Part shown: piece by piece, positions 29,836-39,298 of the stretch
How positions within the stretch are numbered: the first letter of the stretch is position 1
Layout: each line of letters begins with the position of its first letter
Assembly (NCBI GenBank): GCA_964538915.1
Contig: CAZIFB010000020.1
Span: forward strand, 11,363 to 75,362
Length of the DNA: 64,000 nucleotides
Reading direction: 5' to 3'
Source of the DNA: JAEUHQ01 sp964538915
Lineage (GTDB): Bacteria > Planctomycetota > UBA1135 > UBA2386
Program-made: the position numbers and the translations under genes
The notes under the pieces: generated by a model
Databases searched by the model: none
Told to the model about the DNA's origin: nothing
What the model saw: only the letters and a program-made list of their open reading frames with translations

Positions 29836-30540
29836 ATGACGGAGCCCCTTCTGCGCGTCACGGTGCGCTGCTTCGCCTCGGTTCGAGAGGTCCTTGGCAC
29901 CGACGCGATGCAGGTCGCAGTCGCGCCGGGAACCACGGTCGACGGACTTCGGCGACAACTCGTGGCGAATGCGCCCGCCCTCGCGCGGATTCCCGTCGCG
30001 TTTGCCGTGAACCGCGACTACGCCCGCCCCGACACGGTTCTGCGCGACGGCGACGAAGTGGCCTTCATCCCGCCGATCAGCGGTGGGGCTGGCGCCACGG
30101 ACCTGTTCCGCTTCGACCTCGTACACGCGGACGTCGATCCGCGGGCGCTGGAGGCCGAGTGCCGCACGGATCGCGACGGCGCGGTCGTGACGTTCGCCGG
30201 GGTGACCCGCGACCAGAACGAAGGCTCGGCGGTCGTGTCGCTGCGTTACGAGGCGTACGCGGAGATGGCGCAGAAGGTGATGTGCACGATTTTCGAGGAT
30301 GCACTGGTCCGCTTCCAGATCACGCGCGCTCGCGTCGTGCATCGGCTCGGTGACGTGCCCGTCGGCAGCGCGTCGGTCGTCGTCGTCGTGTCGTCGCCCC
30401 ATCGCGGTCCCGCGTTCGACGCGTGTCGCTTCCTGATGGACCGCCTGAAGAACGAGGTCCCGATCTGGAAGCTCGAGCAGTTGCGCGACGGAGATCGGGT
30501 GCGTTGGGTCGGCGATCTGCCGCGTCCGACGTCGACGTGA
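29836..30540 (+). CDS. moaD-moaE: MoaD-MoaE fusion, molybdopterin synthase
   Basis: 234 residues. Residues 1-84 are the ubiquitin-like sulfur carrier MoaD, ending PPISGG; residues about 90-234 are MoaE, the catalytic subunit, with DGAVVTFAGVTR, the Arg/His loop HRLGDVPVG, HRGPAFDACRFLMDRLK and the active-site Lys motif VPIWKLE. Together they convert cyclic pyranopterin monophosphate to molybdopterin by sulfur transfer from a C-terminal thiocarboxylate on MoaD. Here the double glycine is internal, so it must be freed by cleavage before it can carry sulfur; the M. tuberculosis fusion MoaX is known to be cleaved. No other molybdenum cofactor genes are in the window. Confidence 0.92.
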   Translation: MTEPLLRVTVRCFASVREVLGTDAMQVAVAPGTTVDGLRRQLVANAPALARIPVAFAVNRDYARPDTVLRDGDEVAFIPPISGGAGATDLFRFDLVHADVDPRALEAECRTDRDGAVVTFAGVTRDQNEGSAVVSLRYEAYAEMAQKVMCTIFEDALVRFQITRARVVHRLGDVPVGSASVVVVVSSPHRGPAFDACRFLMDRLKNEVPIWKLEQLRDGDRVRWVGDLPRPTST

Positions 30541-30592
30541 GCCCGCGCCGCGACGTGGTGCGCGACCGTTGCGTCAGCTACAACAGCGCACG

Positions 30593-32086
30593 ATGAAGAT
30601 CCGTACCGTGCCCGTTGCCGCTGGAAGTCGCGGCGACCTCGTCGCCGTTCTCGCTGCCGACGGAGTCGATCCCGACGCCGGCCCCGGACTGCAGCCTGCG
30701 GTCGCAGCGGCGAAGGCGACCGGCGATCTGAAGGCGTCGTTCCGGGCGACGAGCCTCTTCCATCAGCCGGCGAAGGCGCGCTGCCGTCGTCTCGCCTTCG
30801 TGGGACTGGGCAAGGTCGCGAGCCTCGACACGGAGCGTCTGCGGCGCGCTGCCGCCGTTGCGCAGGCGACCGCGGCACAACTCGGCGTCCAGGCGTTCTC
30901 GCTCGTCATCGGCGCCGCGAGCCTCGGGTCGCTGGATCGGGAAGCGGCGGGGCGCGCGATCGCCGAAGGGCTCGCGCTCGGCGAGTACTCGTACGAGGCG
31001 CCGCGGAAGGAGCGGAAGAAGCCGAGGGCCACGACGTGCAGCGTCGTGGCGGTCGGCCTCAGCAAGAAGGACGAACGCTCGTTCCAGCGCGGTGTGTCGC
31101 TCGGCTCCCTTGCCGCGGCAGCGACCGTTTTCGCGCGGGATCTGGAGAACCGGCCCGCGAACCTCTGCACCCCGACCGACCTGGGCAAGGCCGCTCGCGG
31201 GCTCGCAGGCGGGCGGATCCGCGTCCGTGTGTTCGACGAGCGTGCGATGGCGAAGTGGAGGATGGGGGCGCTGCTCGGTGTTGCGCGCGGCAGCACGGAG
31301 CCGCCGCGCTTCCTCGAACTCCGCTACCGCGCCCCGCGCAGGAAGGGCACCGTCTGCGTGATCGGCAAGGGACTGACGTTCGACACCGGCGGCATCAGCA
31401 TCAAGCCCGCCGCGAAGATGGACGAGATGCGCTACGACATGTGCGGTGCCGGTGCGGTCCTCGGGCTGTTCCACGCGCTCGCGAACGGGGCACTCGGCGA
31501 CCATCCGCTGCAGTACGACGTCGTCGGCCTCGTCGCTGCGACCGAGAACTGCATCGGACCCGACGCGCAGAAGCCTGGCGACGTCGTCACCGCGATGGAC
31601 GGGCACACGATCGAAGTCCTCAACACGGATGCCGAAGGACGCCTCGTGCTCGCCGACGCGATCTGCTACGCGAAGAAGTTCCATGCCCCGAAGCAGATCG
31701 TCGATCTCGCGACGCTGACCGGCGCCGTCGTCACCGCGCTCGGCCACGAAGTCGCGGGCGTCATGGGCAACGACCAGAAGCTGATCGACGCACTCGTGGC
31801 GGCGGGCAAGGCGGCCGACGAACCCCTGTGGCAGCTGCCGCTCTGGGACGTGCACAAGGACCAGATGAAGAGCAAGTTCGCGGACCTCGCGAACATCAAC
31901 GGCGGGCAGCACGGCAACGGCTCGATCGCCGGCGGCGCGTTCCTGTCGTACTTCGCCGGCGACACACCTTGGGCGCACCTCGACATCGCGGGCACCGCGT
32001 ACGGCGGCATCGCGAAGGACTACTACAAACACGGCGCCGCAGGCACGGCGGTGCGCACCCTGCTGCACTGGCTCCGCGCGATGTGA
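30593..32086 (+). CDS. pepA: Leucyl aminopeptidase (M17 family)
   Basis: 497 residues. A two-metal cytosolic exopeptidase that removes N-terminal amino acids, especially Leu. The C-terminal catalytic domain has GKGLTFDTGGISIKP (metal Lys and Asp), MRYDMCGAGAVLG, and NTDAEGRLVLADAI, the family signature with the metal Asp/Glu and bicarbonate-site Arg. The N-terminal macro-like domain (about 1-170) is more divergent. The ATG at 30593 is chosen over one eight codons upstream. A TACAAC hexamer ends nine bases before it, which would give a nearly leaderless message. Confidence 0.94.
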   Translation: MKIRTVPVAAGSRGDLVAVLAADGVDPDAGPGLQPAVAAAKATGDLKASFRATSLFHQPAKARCRRLAFVGLGKVASLDTERLRRAAAVAQATAAQLGVQAFSLVIGAASLGSLDREAAGRAIAEGLALGEYSYEAPRKERKKPRATTCSVVAVGLSKKDERSFQRGVSLGSLAAAATVFARDLENRPANLCTPTDLGKAARGLAGGRIRVRVFDERAMAKWRMGALLGVARGSTEPPRFLELRYRAPRRKGTVCVIGKGLTFDTGGISIKPAAKMDEMRYDMCGAGAVLGLFHALANGALGDHPLQYDVVGLVAATENCIGPDAQKPGDVVTAMDGHTIEVLNTDAEGRLVLADAICYAKKFHAPKQIVDLATLTGAVVTALGHEVAGVMGNDQKLIDALVAAGKAADEPLWQLPLWDVHKDQMKSKFADLANINGGQHGNGSIAGGAFLSYFAGDTPWAHLDIAGTAYGGIAKDYYKHGAAGTAVRTLLHWLRAM

Positions 32087-32167
32087 TCCGCGCCGGCCGC
32101 GGCGGCGGGTTGCCCGGCCAGTCCGTGGTTGCGGCGGTGGCCATGATGCGATGCACTCTCGGCTGCC

Positions 32168-34111
32168 ATGGCCGATCCCCTCGTCCCGACCAAGCCCCGC
32201 ATCGTGCGCCGTGCGCACGTCACGTCGTTCGAGCACTACCAGCGGCTCTACGCGGAGTCACTGCAGGACACTTCGGGGTTCTGGCGGCGCCAGGCACAAC
32301 GAGTGCACTGGTTCCATCCGTTCGAGCGTGCGTTCGAGCAGGACTTCGCGCGGGCCGAGGTCGGCTGGTTCCTCGGCGGGAAGCTGAATGCGAGCTTCAA
32401 CTGCATCGACCGCCACCTGGTCGAGCGGCCCGAGCAGACCGCCATCCTCTGGGTCCTCGACGAGCCTGGCCATTACCGCCACATCACGTACCGAGAGCTG
32501 CACGAGAAGGTCGGCCGTCTCGCCAACGTGCTGCGTCGCCACGGCGTGAAGAAGGGTGACCGCGTCTGCATCTACCTGCCGATGATGCCGGAGGCCGTCT
32601 ACGCGATGCTCGCGTGCGCGCGGATCGGTGCCGTGCACAGCGTGGTGTTTGCCGGGTTCTCCGCCGAGTCGCTGCGCGATCGCATCGCCGACGCCGAGTG
32701 TCGCGTCGTCATCACGGCCAACGAAGGGCTGCGCGGGGGGAAGACGATCCCTCTGAAGGACACCGTCGACGCGGCCATCGCGGAGCTTGCGGTCCACACG
32801 GTGCTCGTGGCGCGGCGCACGGACGCGACCGTGAACATGAAGAAAGGACGCGACCTGTGGCTCGTCGAGGAGATGGACAGGCAGCGCGCGTACAGCCCCG
32901 TCGAGTGGATGGACAGCGAGGATCCGCTGTTCGTTCTCTACACGTCCGGTTCGACGGGCAAGCCGAAGGGGCAACTGCACACGACCGGCGGCTACCTCGT
33001 CTACGCCTCGTACACGCACCAGATGGTCTTCGATTGGCACCCGGGCGACGTGCACTTCTGTGCGGCGGACGTCGGCTGGGTCACCGGCCACAGCTACATC
33101 GTGTACGGACCCCTCGCGAACGGTGCGACGACGGTGTTGTTCGAGAGCACGCCGCTGTACCCGGATGCGAGCCGCTACTGGCAGGTGGTCGACGACGTCC
33201 AGGCGACGATCTTCTACACCGCGCCGACGGCGCTGCGCGCGCTCCTGCGTTTCGGTGACGAGCCCGTGCGGAAGCACCGGCGCGACAGCATTCGTGTGCT
33301 CGGTTCGGTGGGAGAGCCGATCAATCCCGAAGTGTGGCAGTGGTACCACGACGTCGTCGGTGAGAAGCGTTGCGCGGTGGTGGACACGTGGTGGCAGACG
33401 GAGACCGGCGGCATCCTGATCTCCGCGTTGCCGGGTGCGACGCCGTGCAAGCCCGGTTCGGCGACGTTTCCGTTGCCCGGTGTGCGCCCGGTCATCGTCG
33501 ACGACCAGGGCAAGGTGCTCGGCGGCAACGGCGTCACGGGCAACCTGTGCCTCGAAGGCAGCTGGCCAGGGCAGGCGCGCACGATCCTCAACGACCACGC
33601 GCGGTTCCAGCAGACGTACTTCTCGACCTACCCGGGGCTCTACTTCACGGGCGACGGGTGTCGCCGCGACGAGGACGGCTACTACTGGATCACCGGTCGC
33701 GTGGACGACGTGCTGAACGTGGCTGGCCATCGTCTCGGCACCGCCGAGATCGAGAGCGCGTTGGTCGCGCACGAGTTCTGCGCCGAGGCCGCGGTGGTGG
33801 GCTTCCCGCACGACATGAAGGGGCAGGGCATCTACGCGTACGTGATCGCGGGCAAACCGGCCGACGGCGTGCCGGCGAGCGAGATCGAAGCCGTGCTGAA
33901 GCAGCAGGTGCGCAAGGTGATCTCGCCGATCGCGACGCCCGATCGGATCCAGGTCGTTCCGGGTCTGCCGAAGACCCGCAGCGGGAAGATCATGCGCCGC
34001 ATCCTGCGCAAGATCGCCGAGGGCAACTACACCGAACTCGGGGACATCACCACGCTGGCGGAACCGCAGGTCGTCGAGCAGATCGTGCAGGGCCATCGGG
34101 CGCAGCGATGA
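32168..34111 (+). CDS. acs: Acetyl-CoA synthetase
   Basis: 647 residues, normal for AMP-forming acetyl-CoA synthetase. It activates acetate to acetyl-CoA via acetyl-AMP. Signatures: FNCIDRHL, the phosphate loop YTSGSTGKPKG, GWVTGHSYIVYGPL, GSVGEPINPEVW, DTWWQTETGG (acetate-pocket Trp), and the C-terminal PKTRSGKIMRR, whose Lys is the usual acetylation switch. Cytoplasmic. The next gene overlaps it by four bases (ATGA), so a small membrane protein is made with it. Confidence 0.96.
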   Translation: MADPLVPTKPRIVRRAHVTSFEHYQRLYAESLQDTSGFWRRQAQRVHWFHPFERAFEQDFARAEVGWFLGGKLNASFNCIDRHLVERPEQTAILWVLDEPGHYRHITYRELHEKVGRLANVLRRHGVKKGDRVCIYLPMMPEAVYAMLACARIGAVHSVVFAGFSAESLRDRIADAECRVVITANEGLRGGKTIPLKDTVDAAIAELAVHTVLVARRTDATVNMKKGRDLWLVEEMDRQRAYSPVEWMDSEDPLFVLYTSGSTGKPKGQLHTTGGYLVYASYTHQMVFDWHPGDVHFCAADVGWVTGHSYIVYGPLANGATTVLFESTPLYPDASRYWQVVDDVQATIFYTAPTALRALLRFGDEPVRKHRRDSIRVLGSVGEPINPEVWQWYHDVVGEKRCAVVDTWWQTETGGILISALPGATPCKPGSATFPLPGVRPVIVDDQGKVLGGNGVTGNLCLEGSWPGQARTILNDHARFQQTYFSTYPGLYFTGDGCRRDEDGYYWITGRVDDVLNVAGHRLGTAEIESALVAHEFCAEAAVVGFPHDMKGQGIYAYVIAGKPADGVPASEIEAVLKQQVRKVISPIATPDRIQVVPGLPKTRSGKIMRRILRKIAEGNYTELGDITTLAEPQVVEQIVQGHRAQR

Positions 34112-34674
34112 GTCCGCCGGCGGGGGCGATCGGCGCCGGTCGGGGCGAGCCGGCGCGCATCGAACTGCGCTTGCGCACGCTCGATCAGCTGTTCGACTCC
34201 CTCGATCCCGCGCCGTTCCACGAGAAGGACCTCGACCGCGACGCCGAGGACTTCATCGTCAGCTGGGCGCGGGAGTATCCGCCGGACCAGCCGCTGGTGT
34301 TCCGCCTCCATCTGCCGGAGAGCCAGAACCGGGACCAGCCCGAGGTCACCGTGCGGAACGCGATCTTCAACTACTTCACGTATCGCGCGGGTCTCGCGAG
34401 GCTCGAAGTGCGGCGCACGCTCCAGCAGGGCAGGGCCAGTCTGGCGATCGGAATCGTGTTCCTCGCTTCCTGCATGGCCGCGCGCGAACTCCTGCGCAGC
34501 ACGTTCGCCGCCGACTGGACGCGGTTCCTCGAGGAGGGCCTCCTGATCGTCGGCTGGGTCGCCATGTGGCGTCCGCTCGAACTCCTTCTCTACGACTGGT
34601 GGCCGCTCATGCGTCGGCACCGTACGTACGAGAACCTCGCCCGTATGCGGGTCGAGGTTCTCTACTCGCCGTAG
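34108..34674 (+). CDS. Small membrane protein of unknown function, coupled to acs
   Basis: 188 residues. The first 100 are polar and end with a beta-like stretch (PLVFRLHLPES); two hydrophobic helices follow (ASLAIGIVFLASCMAAREL and FLEEGLLIVGWVAMWRPLELLLYDWW), and the C-terminus is basic (RRHRTYENLARMRV). It starts with an ATGA overlap on acs. I do not recognise a named family. Coupling to acs suggests a role in acetate handling, but it lacks the many helices of an acetate transporter. Confidence 0.65.
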   Translation: MSPPAGAIGAGRGEPARIELRLRTLDQLFDSLDPAPFHEKDLDRDAEDFIVSWAREYPPDQPLVFRLHLPESQNRDQPEVTVRNAIFNYFTYRAGLARLEVRRTLQQGRASLAIGIVFLASCMAARELLRSTFAADWTRFLEEGLLIVGWVAMWRPLELLLYDWWPLMRRHRTYENLARMRVEVLYSP

Positions 34675-34689
34675 CGACGTCGGCGCTCG

Positions 34690-35532
34690 TCAGAACGCCG
34701 TCGAGAGGCCGAACGACAGGACGAACGCGCTCGCGTCGCCGTGGTTGACCGTCTCGTTGTTGTCGCCGAGCAGCAGCGCGTGCAGCGCGAGCGTGCCCGA
34801 CCAGGGGCCGAGGCGCGACGGCAGGAACGGCAGCGGCGAGCTCGCGGTGATGCCGATGTCCACGAAGCCGAGGAAGTCGTCGTCGCCCGTGCCGTACTCG
34901 TAGTAGTCCGAGAGGCTGAGGCCGACGGTCACCGGCACCGACACCGTGACGTCGAGGTCGCCGAGCTTGCCGACCGCGAACGCGGGCTCGATACCGACCT
35001 GGCCGTACGTGCCGACGTGCGAGCCGGCATCGGCCTGGCCGTCGACTTCGAATGCGACGACGAGGTTCGGCTTCAGCGCGAGGCTGTCGCTCAGGAGGCC
35101 CGTGTCGTCGAAGCCGACGGAGAACGCGAGTTCCTCGACGGTGCCGAACGTGCCGTTCGGGCTGTGGTAGACGGTGTACGTCGCGCCGGCCGTGAAGCGG
35201 TCTCCGAGGCGGGTGTTCAGCGACGCGTAGAAGTCGCTCTCGTACCAGATGCCGCCCGCGCCGCCCGTCGGGCCGTCGTGCAGGCTGTTCCAGAGGCCGA
35301 ACACGAGGTCGACGCTCTTCAGGCCCTCGTCGGCCGTGTGCAGGTTGTAGCCGAGTTCGACCCACGGCTGCGAGATGACGCCCTGGTTCTCCTGCAGGAT
35401 GCCGCGGAAGAAGTAGGCGGTCGTGAAGTCGACGCCCATCGACCCGGAGACGAACTTCTCGGGGGCGCCCTGTTCCTGGGCCATCACGGGTGCCGCGAGT
35501 GCGGCGCAGGTCAACACGAGACGGAAACGCAT
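34690..35532 (-). CDS. Outer-membrane beta-barrel protein (TorF/TIGR02001-like)
   Basis: 280 residues. Signal peptide (LVLTCAALAAPVMAQ), then SMGVDFTTAYFFRGILQENQG, which matches the opening of a family of putative outer-membrane proteins (S-x-Y-x-FRGIS-x). Alternating hydrophobic strands follow throughout, ending with an aromatic C-terminal residue (LSFGLSTAF), the usual BAM recognition signal. Probably an outer-membrane channel or structural barrel; the substrate is unknown. The adjacent chemoreceptor gene ends 52 bases upstream and is transcribed in the same direction. Confidence 0.72.
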   Translation of the reverse strand: MRFRLVLTCAALAAPVMAQEQGAPEKFVSGSMGVDFTTAYFFRGILQENQGVISQPWVELGYNLHTADEGLKSVDLVFGLWNSLHDGPTGGAGGIWYESDFYASLNTRLGDRFTAGATYTVYHSPNGTFGTVEELAFSVGFDDTGLLSDSLALKPNLVVAFEVDGQADAGSHVGTYGQVGIEPAFAVGKLGDLDVTVSVPVTVGLSLSDYYEYGTGDDDFLGFVDIGITASSPLPFLPSRLGPWSGTLALHALLLGDNNETVNHGDASAFVLSFGLSTAF

Positions 35533-35583
35533 CGGAGTACCTCGATCGGTTTGGAGTGGTTCGGGGGGATGACGCGCTCGCGA

Positions 35584-37719
35584 TCAGCGAGCGATCTTGA
35601 ACGAGCTGATGGCGGAGACGAGGCGGTTGGCCGCTTCGCCGAGTTCCTGGCTCAGCTCGAGCGTCTGGTGCGCCGAGTTCTGCGTCGACCGCGCGATCTC
35701 GGACACGGAGAGCATGCTTTGGAGCGTTTGCTCCGCGACCGGCACCTGGTCCTTCGCGGTCCGGTTCATGTCGGCAATGAGCTCCGAGGTCTGCGTGGAC
35801 TCGTGCTGGATCTTCTGGAGGACCTCGCCGGAGTGCGTCACCGACTCGGCGTGGTGTTCGACTGCGCGAGTCTGCTCTTCGATGGCCGCCACCGATTCGC
35901 TGGTCTCCGCCTGGATGCTGGAGATCAGCGTGCGGATGTCCTGGGTCGCCGCCGACGTGCGTTCGGCGAGTTTGCGGACTTCCTCGGCGACGACGCTGAA
36001 GCCGCGGCCGTGTTCGCCGGCTCGCGCGGCTTCGATCGCCGCGTTGAGCGCCAGCATGTTGGTCTGCTCCGAGATCTTGGCGATCGTCGCGACGATGCCC
36101 GTGATCTCCATGCTGCGGTCACCGAGGTTCTTGATCTTCTTGGCACCGGCCTGCACGTTCGAGCGCAGGGTGTCCATCTCCTCGGCGATCTTCTGGACCA
36201 TCTCCGCGCCGTTGAACGCGGACTCCTGCGTGCGCGACGCCGCGGTCACCGCGGTCGCTGCGTTGTCGGAGACGTGGGTGATGTTGCCGCGGATCTGCTG
36301 GACGGCGGTCGTCGCGCCCTCGAGCTTCTGCACCTGTTGCGTCGCGCCGCTGGCCATGCCCTCGGCCGCCGCACCGATCTTCTGACCGGCGGAGGTCGTC
36401 TCTTCGATGGTCTTGATCAGCGTGCCGAGCACGTTGGTCCAGTTGTCCATCATCTGGTTCAACGCGTCGGCGACGTTGCCGAGCGCACCCTCCGTGACCT
36501 TCGCCTTGGCCGTCAGGTCGCCGTCGGCGCAGTCGGCCACGAAGGTCAGCAGATCCATGATGTTGCCGTTGAGCGCCGAGTTCTCGGCTTCGGCCTTGCT
36601 GCGGAGCTCTTCGGCCTCGCGGATCTTGCTGGTCAGCTCGCTCGCAACCTGGAAGTAGAAGGCGAGCATGATGTAGATGACGAGCAGCACGGCGACGAAG
36701 CCGGCCGCCAGGCCCGCGAGACGAGCGCGCTCGTAGCTGTCGACCCGCAGACGGATCAGCTCGTGGAGCTGAGGTCCCACGGCCCGGTAGAGTTCGTGCG
36801 TCGCGGCGACCGCTTCGCCTGCCGCGTGGTACGTGTCGGCCGTCGAGTTCGTCGCCTGCTGGGCGCCGAGGAACTGCGCCTCGACGAGACCCAGGTAGCC
36901 GTCCACGGTGCCGAGGGAGCCGCTGACCTTCGGATCGAGCGTGGAGCGGAGATCCGCGCTCTTCGTGTTGTCGAACGCGGTGGTGAAGTTCGTGCGGAGG
37001 TCGCGGACGAGCGTGCGCGCGGCTTCGATCTCAGCGGCGAGCGTCAGTCGTTGCTTGTCCTCGAGGCGGCCTTCCCGGGCCTGCAGCATCACGCGGGTGC
37101 TGATCGACGACAGGGTCGACGACAGGCTCGCGAGACGGCCCGTGTAGGCGTCCATCAGCCAATAGCTGTCGAGGTCCGGGTCGAGGATCAGGTTGGAGTA
37201 GTTCGCGACGTAGTTGAGGACGAAGTCGTTGATCGTCCCGAGCACTTCCTGGTGTGCGGCGTCGAGGGCGGCCGGGTCGAGGTCGCTCTTCTGGTCGAGG
37301 CCCAGCACGGCAGCGGCGAGTTCCTTGGCCCGCACGGCGGTCTTCTCGGAGCCGTTCGCGTCCGTCAGCTCGTGCGCGAGCCTCTGGCTCGTCTGCAGCA
37401 GCGCGCTCAGGTGTTCGCGCACGCGGCTCTTGGCGGCATTGGCCTGGTCGGCGGCCTCGGTGACGCCCTGCGACGCGGCGGCGACTTGCACACGCCGCAT
37501 CGTCAGATCACTCATCAGGGAGCGAGCCGGCTCGATGTTGTCGACGCCGTAGATCTCCTTCTGATTGAAGACGACCTGTGCGTTCGTGCCCGACACCTGC
37601 AGGTAGAGCAGGACGGCCATCGGTGCGACGAGGAGTGCGCCGACCAGTGTGAACAGGCGGCCATACGTCATGCGGCGCATCAGGGCCAGCACGGGACTGC
37701 ACAGTGATTTGATTTGCAT
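35584..37719 (-). CDS. Methyl-accepting chemotaxis protein, PilJ-like
   Basis: 711 residues. A first helix (about 18-40), a long all-helical periplasmic sensor (about 45-330), a second helix (about 336-356), and a HAMP-like linker with DLLTFVADCADGDLTAKAKV, which is typical of PilJ receptors of type IV pilus chemosensory systems. The signalling hairpin core has ISEQTNMLALNAAIEAARAGEHGRGFSVVAEEVRKLAERT. It has no C-terminal CheR/CheB-docking pentapeptide. The gene is divergent from a nine-gene run encoding CheW, CheA and receivers, so it is the likely receptor of that system. Confidence 0.92.
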   Translation of the reverse strand: MQIKSLCSPVLALMRRMTYGRLFTLVGALLVAPMAVLLYLQVSGTNAQVVFNQKEIYGVDNIEPARSLMSDLTMRRVQVAAASQGVTEAADQANAAKSRVREHLSALLQTSQRLAHELTDANGSEKTAVRAKELAAAVLGLDQKSDLDPAALDAAHQEVLGTINDFVLNYVANYSNLILDPDLDSYWLMDAYTGRLASLSSTLSSISTRVMLQAREGRLEDKQRLTLAAEIEAARTLVRDLRTNFTTAFDNTKSADLRSTLDPKVSGSLGTVDGYLGLVEAQFLGAQQATNSTADTYHAAGEAVAATHELYRAVGPQLHELIRLRVDSYERARLAGLAAGFVAVLLVIYIMLAFYFQVASELTSKIREAEELRSKAEAENSALNGNIMDLLTFVADCADGDLTAKAKVTEGALGNVADALNQMMDNWTNVLGTLIKTIEETTSAGQKIGAAAEGMASGATQQVQKLEGATTAVQQIRGNITHVSDNAATAVTAASRTQESAFNGAEMVQKIAEEMDTLRSNVQAGAKKIKNLGDRSMEITGIVATIAKISEQTNMLALNAAIEAARAGEHGRGFSVVAEEVRKLAERTSAATQDIRTLISSIQAETSESVAAIEEQTRAVEHHAESVTHSGEVLQKIQHESTQTSELIADMNRTAKDQVPVAEQTLQSMLSVSEIARSTQNSAHQTLELSQELGEAANRLVSAISSFKIAR

Positions 37720-37935
37720 GGGAGCTCGAGTGGCTTTGGACGATCGCTGCCCGGATGCATCGAGCGGGAGAGGCGGCGGGCTTTAGGCGGACCACCCATC
37801 GGTTGAAGTCCTGATTCAGTCGGTGCACGCAGCCGGCGATCAAACGGAGTTCGGTCGCGCGGGGATCGGCGCACGAACTTCGACTCAGGGCGGCGGGGTG
37901 GCGGTTCCGAAACAAGCGGACCACCACTCGCCTCC

Positions 37936-38343
37936 ATGTCCTCGACCTACCTCTTGTGCAAGCGGCGCGGCGCACGCGTGCTCGTCCCTGCGACAGACGT
38001 GGTCGGTGTACGCGAGCTGACGCTGTACGCGCCCCCGCCGGACTCGCTGGCATGGTTGTCCGCTGTCGCCATCGGTGACGAAGGAGCGATCCTCGTCGCG
38101 GACACGGCGGCCGAACCCAACGGAGCGGCGCGGTCCGACGAGCCTCGGCGCGTCGTCGTGCTGCAGACGAAGGACGCGGCCGTCGCGCAGGTGGCCCTTC
38201 TGGTCGACGAGGTGGTCGACATGCAGACCTACGAGCCGCAACGACCCGAGCCCGTGGGCGACCTCCGCTGGCTGGACGTAGATCGCCAAGGGGAGCCGAC
38301 CTTCCTGGTCGCGACCGAACGGCTCCGGGCGGAGTTCGCGTGA
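37936..38343 (+). CDS. CheW-like coupling protein (first of three)
   Basis: 135 residues. Beta-rich with the alternation of CheW domains (LLCKRRGARVLVPATDVVGVRELTLY; DSLAWLSAVAIGDEGAILVAD; ALLVDEVVDMQTYEPQ), but shorter and more divergent than E. coli CheW. CheW links receptors to the CheA kinase. First gene of the chemosensory run, 216 bases from the divergent chemoreceptor start, so promoters for both directions lie in that gap. Another gene follows 10 bases downstream. Confidence 0.72.
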   Translation: MSSTYLLCKRRGARVLVPATDVVGVRELTLYAPPPDSLAWLSAVAIGDEGAILVADTAAEPNGAARSDEPRRVVVLQTKDAAVAQVALLVDEVVDMQTYEPQRPEPVGDLRWLDVDRQGEPTFLVATERLRAEFA

Positions 38344-38353
38344 GGGACCATCG

Positions 38354-39298
38354 ATGACGAACATCAGCTTGTTGTCGAACGGGCTCGACGCCGAAGTACA
38401 GCGCTCGCTGCGCGAGGCGTGCCGCACGCTCGGCTACTCCGTGCTGGACGCGCAGGAGCGCGTCGAGCAGGTGCTGGTCGCCGCCTTGGGGAGCGGCGAA
38501 CGTCAGATTCCCGTCGAAGCGGCCGAACTGCTCAGCGCGGCATCCGCGGCGACTCCGCTCATCCTCCTCGCCTCGGAGCCCTTGGTGCGAGGGCACGTGG
38601 TGCTCGCGCAGGGTCGGATCCACCTCGTGGCGCCGCCCCACGACACGGAGCGCCTGCGTGTGCGCCTCGAACACGTCGTTCGAGGTCGCCCGCCCGCGAC
38701 GGCGGATGCCGTTCCGTTCCACTCCGACCTGTTCAGGATGAGCGAGCGGTGGGCGACCGACTACTGGGCCTGTGTGCTCAGTGCGTCGCCCGAGCACCCG
38801 GGCGACGAGGCGGGGCGTCTGCACATGATCGAGAAGCGCGCGGACGGCTGCTTCGCGTTCTTCCCGACGGAGTCGACGCGACACCGGCCCGACGACGTCG
38901 TGGCGTTGTTCGAGCGCCTTCTGCTCGGTGACGACAGGTCGTTGTGGCAATGGCTGGCCGACTTCAGCGGTCTCGGCGCCGTGGTCGCCTACGACAGCGA
39001 AGCGCGCGAACTGATCGTCGACCTGCCGGCAGGGGACGAGTGCGCGGCGTTCCTGTTGTCTGCGCAGCGTCTGCCGAACGTCAGCCCTCTGCCGACCGGC
39101 AAACCTCACTGCGTCGCGGCAGGTCCCGGCGATCTGCTGCTGGCGGCGATCGGCGTCGACGCCGTGCGGTTGCTCGACGCCGACACCGTGCGTGGCATGG
39201 TGCGCGCCGGCGGGGCGTTCGGGGCGAGCGAACTCAAGTCGCGGTTCACCCAGATGTCGTCGAGCAACGCGATCCTGCTGGTGGAGGCACGCGAATGA
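38354..39298 (+). CDS. Protein of unknown function in chemosensory operon
   Basis: 314 residues, soluble. The first 115 (SNGLDAEVQRSLREACRTLGYSVLDA; ATPLILLASEPLVRGHVVLAQGRIHLV; RVRLEHVVRG) have the alternating beta/alpha rhythm of a receiver domain without its phosphorylation residues; the rest is mixed alpha/beta, including RHRPDDVVALFERLLLGDD. I do not recognise a family. The start ATG at 38354 has GAGGGA nine bases upstream, and the stop overlaps the next gene by four bases. It is likely an adaptor or degenerate receiver protein of the same system (inference). Confidence 0.6.
   Translation: MTNISLLSNGLDAEVQRSLREACRTLGYSVLDAQERVEQVLVAALGSGERQIPVEAAELLSAASAATPLILLASEPLVRGHVVLAQGRIHLVAPPHDTERLRVRLEHVVRGRPPATADAVPFHSDLFRMSERWATDYWACVLSASPEHPGDEAGRLHMIEKRADGCFAFFPTESTRHRPDDVVALFERLLLGDDRSLWQWLADFSGLGAVVAYDSEARELIVDLPAGDECAAFLLSAQRLPNVSPLPTGKPHCVAAGPGDLLLAAIGVDAVRLLDADTVRGMVRAGGAFGASELKSRFTQMSSSNAILLVEARE

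Noticed and set aside
34741..37707. Long plus-strand reading frame opposite the outer-membrane protein and chemoreceptor
   Set aside because: Low-complexity, Arg/Val/Glu-rich shadow; the minus-strand genes are well supported.
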